Shown here piece by piece: positions 14,129 to 17,461 of a stretch of DNA of 17,461 nt. Every line of letters starts with the position of its first letter. The first letter of the stretch is position 1. The translations under genes were made by a program, and so were the position numbers. Below the pieces are notes generated by a model. The model was given only the letters and a program-made list of their open reading frames with translations, was not told where the DNA came from and did not search any database. Source of the stretch: an uncultured Muribaculaceae bacterium (GTDB taxonomy: Bacteria; Bacteroidota; Bacteroidia; Bacteroidales; Muribaculaceae); contig CAKTOT010000044.1 in the NCBI GenBank assembly GCA_934590135.1, forward strand, positions 1 to 17,461, written 5' to 3'.

Positions 14129-15667
14129 ATGGAACAAGAAGTTCGCGTACGTTTCGCACCATCGCCCACCGGACCGCTGCACATTGGCGGCGTCCGTACG
14201 GCTCTATATAACTATCTTTTTGCCCGCAAATTAGGCGGCAAGATGATACTGCGTATCGAAGATACCGATTCGCAGCGTTTTGTCCCCGGAGCCGAAGATT
14301 ATATCAACGAGGCCCTGGCTTGGCTGGGCATTGGCATTGATGAGGGCGTGCGCGAAGGAGGCCCTTACGGACCATACAAGCAGAGCGAACGTCGCGACAT
14401 CTATCGCCGCTATATGCAGCAACTTGTGGATGCCGGCAAGGCGTATATCGCATTTGACACTCCGCAGGAACTTGAAGCCAAACGTGCCGAAATCAAGAAC
14501 TTCCAGTATGATGCGCACACGCGTATGCAGATGCGCAATTCGCTGACGTTGCCGGCCGATGAGGTGAAGCGCCTCATAGATGCGGGCGAGAAGTATGTAG
14601 TACGCTTCCTCATACAACCCGGACAGGAAGTCCATGTAGACGACCTATTGCGCGGCGATGTGGTCATCAAGAGCGACATCCTCGATGACAAAGTGCTTTA
14701 TAAGAGCGCTGACGACCTGCCTACATACCATTTGGCCAATATCGTGGACGACCACCTGATGAAGGTGACGCACGTCATTCGCGGCGAGGAATGGCTCCCG
14801 TCGGCGCCGTTGCATGTCCTGCTGTATCGTGCTTTCGGATGGGAGAACACGATGCCGAGGTTCGTACACTTGCCGCTACTGCTCAAGCCGGACGGCAAGG
14901 GCAAACTCTCCAAACGTGACGGCGACCGCCTCGGCTTCCCCGTGTTCCCGCTGCAGTGGACCGACCCGGTGACGGGCGATGTCTCCTCGGGATACCGCGA
15001 AAGCGGATATCTGCCCGAGGCCGTTGTTAATTTCCTGGCACTGCTGGGCTGGAATCCGGGCGATGATACCGAAATCATGGATATGGATATGCTCATCGCC
15101 AAGTTCTCCTTTGAACATTGCTCGCGCTCGGGCGCTAAATTCGCTTTCGAAAAGGCCAAGTGGTTCAACCACCAGTATATACAAATGATGCCTGACGGAA
15201 AATTGGCCGAGCTTTTCGTGCCGGTGCTTCGCCGCAACGGCGTTGATGTAGATGCCTTCGGCATCGAGTACATCACTCGCGTGGTGGCTCTGGTCAAGTC
15301 GCGCATCAATTTCGTGGCCGAGCTATGGGATCAGGCCAAGTTCTTCTTTGCCGACCCCGAGGACTACGACCCCAAGGCGGTCAAAAAGCGCTGGACGGCC
15401 GGAATGACGGACACTATGCGTGCACTCGTCGATTTGCTCGAGGCTCAATCTACTTTTGACGGCGCTGCACTCGAACCTGTCGTGATGCAATGGATAAAGG
15501 ATAATGAACTGCACATGGGCAATGTCATGAACGCCTTCCGTCTTGCCATCGTAGGTCAATGCACCGGCCCGCACATGTTCGAGATTACAGACGTCCTCGG
15601 ACGCGAAACCACGTTGCGCCGACTGCGCCGCGCCATCGATAATATCCAAGTGCCTGCCGCCGAGTGA
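14129..15667 (+). CDS. gltX: Glutamate--tRNA ligase
   Basis: Charges tRNA-Glu with glutamate using ATP, in the cytoplasm. The protein has 512 residues, normal for Bacteroidales. Class I synthetase signatures are intact: RFAPSPTGPLHIGG (8-21, the HIGH-type motif), RIEDTDSQR (42-50), VTHVIRGEEWLPS (213-225) and the KMSKS-type loop KLSKR (259-263). GDRLGFPVFPLQW just after the KLSKR loop is a lineage-typical segment. The C-terminal anticodon-binding domain runs from about 340 to the end. The ATG at 14129 puts VRVRFAPSPTG at the usual distance from the N-terminus. waaA starts 1 base after the stop, so the two share a transcript. Confidence 0.97.
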   Translation: MEQEVRVRFAPSPTGPLHIGGVRTALYNYLFARKLGGKMILRIEDTDSQRFVPGAEDYINEALAWLGIGIDEGVREGGPYGPYKQSERRDIYRRYMQQLVDAGKAYIAFDTPQELEAKRAEIKNFQYDAHTRMQMRNSLTLPADEVKRLIDAGEKYVVRFLIQPGQEVHVDDLLRGDVVIKSDILDDKVLYKSADDLPTYHLANIVDDHLMKVTHVIRGEEWLPSAPLHVLLYRAFGWENTMPRFVHLPLLLKPDGKGKLSKRDGDRLGFPVFPLQWTDPVTGDVSSGYRESGYLPEAVVNFLALLGWNPGDDTEIMDMDMLIAKFSFEHCSRSGAKFAFEKAKWFNHQYIQMMPDGKLAELFVPVLRRNGVDVDAFGIEYITRVVALVKSRINFVAELWDQAKFFFADPEDYDPKAVKKRWTAGMTDTMRALVDLLEAQSTFDGAALEPVVMQWIKDNELHMGNVMNAFRLAIVGQCTGPHMFEITDVLGRETTLRRLRRAIDNIQVPAAE

Positions 15668-15668
15668 T

Positions 15669-16916
15669 ATGAACCTGCTGTACAATGCCGCGATATATGC
15701 CTATGCTGCCGGGGTACGCCTGGCGGCTGTGAAGCATCGTAAGGCGGCATTGATGATACAAGGTCATCGCGACACACTCGCACGCATAGCCGAAGTACGC
15801 CGCAATATCGCACCCGAGGGCTTCGACGTGTGGATACATGCCGCCTCGCTGGGCGAATTCGAGCAGGCACGCCCTCTGATTTCGATGATACGTAGAAAGC
15901 AGCCTAACAAACGTATCCTCCTGTCATTCTTCTCGCCTTCGGGGTACACCGTTAGGCACAACTACCCGGATGTGGATTTGGTGGTTTATCTGCCCTTTGA
16001 TACACCGCGCAATGCACGCCGCTTTGTCGAAGCGGTCAACCCTAAGGTCGCAATTTTCGTCAAATACGAGTTTTGGGGAAATATGCTGAAGCGACTGGCT
16101 CAACGGGGCACTCCCACTTATCTCATTTCGGCCATTTTCAGACCCTCGCAAATATTTTTCAAGCCGTGGGGTGGTATGATGCGCCGTGCCCTGCGCTCGT
16201 TTACTCATATATATGTGCAGGACGATACCTCCAAACAACTGCTTGCCTCGATAGGGTATGACGCCGTGGATGTCGTGGGCGATACACGCCTCGATCAGGT
16301 AATAGACACACGCGCTCATGCCAGGTCATTCCCGCTCTTGGAGTCCTGGACTTCAGGCACCGCTATGACCATTGTCGTCGGTAGCTCGTGGCCGCAGGAC
16401 GAGGCATTCTATATTCCGTGGCTCAAACGACATCCGGAGGTGAAAGCCGTCATTGCTCCGCACGAATTCGACGATAAACGCCTTGCTACTCTTATTTCAA
16501 GTCTCGGAGGACCCGAAGTGGCCGTATTGTGGTCGCAAGTCAAAGACCTCGCCTCCGTCCCCCCACAAGTGCGTTATATTATTATAGACTGCTTTGGCAT
16601 CTTGTCTTCATTATACAAGTACGGGCAAATAGCCATAGTGGGCGGCGGCTTCGGCGCCGGTATACACAACGTGCCCGAGGCGGCCGTATATGGTATGCCG
16701 GTTATTTTCGGACCGCGCCATAGCAAATTCCGCGAAGCCACCGACCTCTTGCGGCTCGGCGGAGCATTTACCTACAATGACGCTGCCGGATTTGATGCCG
16801 CCATAGACCCATTGTACAACGATCCGGCGGCATTACGCGCCGCCTCTGTCGCCGCCGCCGACTACATCGAATCACATACCGGCGCCTCCCGGCACATCTT
16901 CGATGACTTATTCTGA
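15669..16916 (+). CDS. waaA: 3-deoxy-D-manno-octulosonic acid (Kdo) transferase
   Basis: Transfers Kdo from CMP-Kdo to lipid A precursor at the inner face of the cytoplasmic membrane (glycosyltransferase family 30). 415 residues, full length for the family. An N-terminal hydrophobic helix (about 2-20) serves as membrane anchor. The acceptor-domain motif HAASLGEFEQARP (57-69) contains the expected catalytic Glu63. SFFSPSGY and VKYEFWGN are the Bacteroidetes versions of family motifs. The C-terminal donor domain has VGSSWPQDE, IAPHE, GGGFGAGIHNVPEAAVYG and VIFGPRHSKFREA, which bind CMP-Kdo. The start is one base after the gltX stop, so translation is probably coupled. Whether it adds one or more Kdo residues cannot be told. 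Confidence 0.95.
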   Translation: MNLLYNAAIYAYAAGVRLAAVKHRKAALMIQGHRDTLARIAEVRRNIAPEGFDVWIHAASLGEFEQARPLISMIRRKQPNKRILLSFFSPSGYTVRHNYPDVDLVVYLPFDTPRNARRFVEAVNPKVAIFVKYEFWGNMLKRLAQRGTPTYLISAIFRPSQIFFKPWGGMMRRALRSFTHIYVQDDTSKQLLASIGYDAVDVVGDTRLDQVIDTRAHARSFPLLESWTSGTAMTIVVGSSWPQDEAFYIPWLKRHPEVKAVIAPHEFDDKRLATLISSLGGPEVAVLWSQVKDLASVPPQVRYIIIDCFGILSSLYKYGQIAIVGGGFGAGIHNVPEAAVYGMPVIFGPRHSKFREATDLLRLGGAFTYNDAAGFDAAIDPLYNDPAALRAASVAAADYIESHTGASRHIFDDLF

Positions 16917-17118
16917 TACATCGGCTCCACCACCGCTTCTTTGATGCTAAATACGTATATGGTGCGTAATCGACAGATTTTGCACCCATACTGACGGTGA
17001 TTGTGCAATGCGCTGGTACATAGGACTCTGTAATGTCTTATAGGGCTGTATATAATCTTATAAAAGGATTATTTAATGGTTAAACTCTGTTAAATTTCGA
17101 GAAAAAAGGTGGGAAGAT
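16917..17118 (+). other. Spacer between waaA and the rRNA promoter
   Basis: No gene is visible. Weak pairing of TTGCAC (16980-16985) with GTGCAA (17003-17008) is the only hairpin, with no T-run, so I see no clear terminator for gltX-waaA. The last 80 bases are AT-rich (TATAATCTTATAAAAGG and similar), which fits an upstream activating region for the rRNA promoter. Confidence 0.5.
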
Positions 17119-17149
17119 TTTGCTATTGTCGAAAAAGGGCGTAACTTTG
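17119..17149 (+). promoter_or_regulatory. rRNA operon promoter
   Basis: TTTG (17119-17122), a 19-base spacer and TAACTTTG (17142-17149) match the Bacteroidetes primary sigma promoter exactly, upstream of 16S rRNA. Transcription should begin near 17153. It is the best promoter in the window. Confidence 0.85.
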
Positions 17150-17152
17150 CAT

Positions 17153-17435
17153 CCGCTTTCGGGAACAAACGGGACGCCGCAAGGGCGACCGCCCGAGGCA
17201 AAAGAGCACATTGAAAGAATTGCAATAACAGACAAAGTAGTACAAGAGAACGGCGCGCCGCCGAGGACATAGTTTCGAAGGCAGGCGCGGCAAAATTTTG
17301 CACTCGTCATACGAAATTCCGATTTTCAAGCACAATAATACGGCGAATCAGCCGGAGCCGCGAACGGTTCGGACGCAAAGTTGGACACACGTTTGTCTGT
17401 CATTTTTTTTGAAGAAAAGAAAAAGAAGATAAACA
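17153..17435 (+). other. rRNA operon 5' leader
   Basis: About 280 bases from the predicted start to mature 16S. It contains GGGCGACCGCCC near 17183, a palindrome CGGCGCGCCG (17251-17260), a 12-base palindrome GCAAAATTTTGC (17290-17301), and a T8 run facing GA-rich sequence at 17403-17429. These may be processing or antitermination elements. I find no clear boxA on the + strand. Short minus-strand frames here are not genes. Confidence 0.6.
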
Positions 17436-17461
17436 ACAACGGAGAGTTTGATCCTGGCTCA
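17436..17461 (+). rRNA. rrs: 16S ribosomal RNA, 5' end only
   Basis: The window ends with AGAGTTTGATCCTGGCTCA (17443-17461), the universally conserved bacterial 16S 5' segment. By analogy with E. coli, where this segment starts at position 8, the mature 5' end is near 17436. The rest of the gene is outside the window. Confidence 0.97.

Noticed and set aside
14698..15309. Minus-strand open frame inside gltX
   Set aside because: Shadow of gltX, whose catalytic motifs are intact on the + strand.
1..17461. tRNA genes, CRISPR arrays, insertion sequences, prophage genes
   Set aside because: No T-arm/CCA pattern, no regularly spaced repeats, and no transposase or phage protein motifs were seen by eye.

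Overview
The window looks like chromosomal DNA of a Bacteroidales bacterium. A gut Muribaculaceae-type genome is my best guess, by inference from protein style and not from a marker gene. The support is: surface lipoproteins with Bacteroidetes-type DUF6562 and beta-helix architecture; a DUF6377 regulator; an ECF sigma / DUF4974 anti-sigma / outer-membrane barrel cassette; promoters of the Bacteroidetes form TTTG-N19/20-TAnnTTTG; almost no Shine-Dalgarno sequences; and a terminal 16S rRNA start. The window ends inside the universal 5' end of 16S rRNA, so an rrn operon lies immediately to the right. I found no tRNA, CRISPR array, insertion sequence or prophage gene.

Layout. (1) 1-3877: two tandem + strand genes for paralogous surface proteins. 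They share a DUF6562 N-terminal half but carry unrelated beta-helix C-terminal halves. The first is cut by the window edge, and a strong intrinsic terminator follows the second. (2) 3878-4622: about 750 bases without a convincing gene, containing a good minus-strand promoter, hairpins and a possible structured RNA. (3) 4623-6306: a minus-strand DUF6377 membrane-anchored regulator with its promoter. (4) 6307-6926: a long AT-rich non-coding stretch with a plus-strand promoter, short repeats and hairpins, closed by a 16-bp stem that serves the next gene. (5) 6948-9037: a minus-strand cluster, probably transcribed tdk, then a YhcH-family gene, then a DUF3108 gene. (6) 9228-10106: a + strand uncharacterised lipoprotein with its own promoter and terminator. 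(7) 10186-13964: an ECF sigma factor, a short DUF4974 anti-sigma factor and an STN/barrel outer-membrane protein, joined by 8- and 4-base overlaps and closed by a strong hairpin. (8) 14038-16916: gltX and waaA, 1 base apart. (9) 16917-17461: rRNA promoter, a leader of about 280 bases and the first bases of 16S rRNA.

How the genes work together. Region 7 is a self-contained cell-surface signalling unit: the barrel protein's STN domain would contact the periplasmic DUF4974 domain of the anti-sigma factor, which holds the sigma factor in the cytoplasm. DUF6377 proteins are a second, independent route from envelope to DNA. The two beta-helix lipoproteins are likely surface-exposed. gltX-waaA, tdk and rrn are housekeeping. 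The least explained parts are the two long intergenic stretches and the apparent promoter lying directly on the sigma factor start codon.
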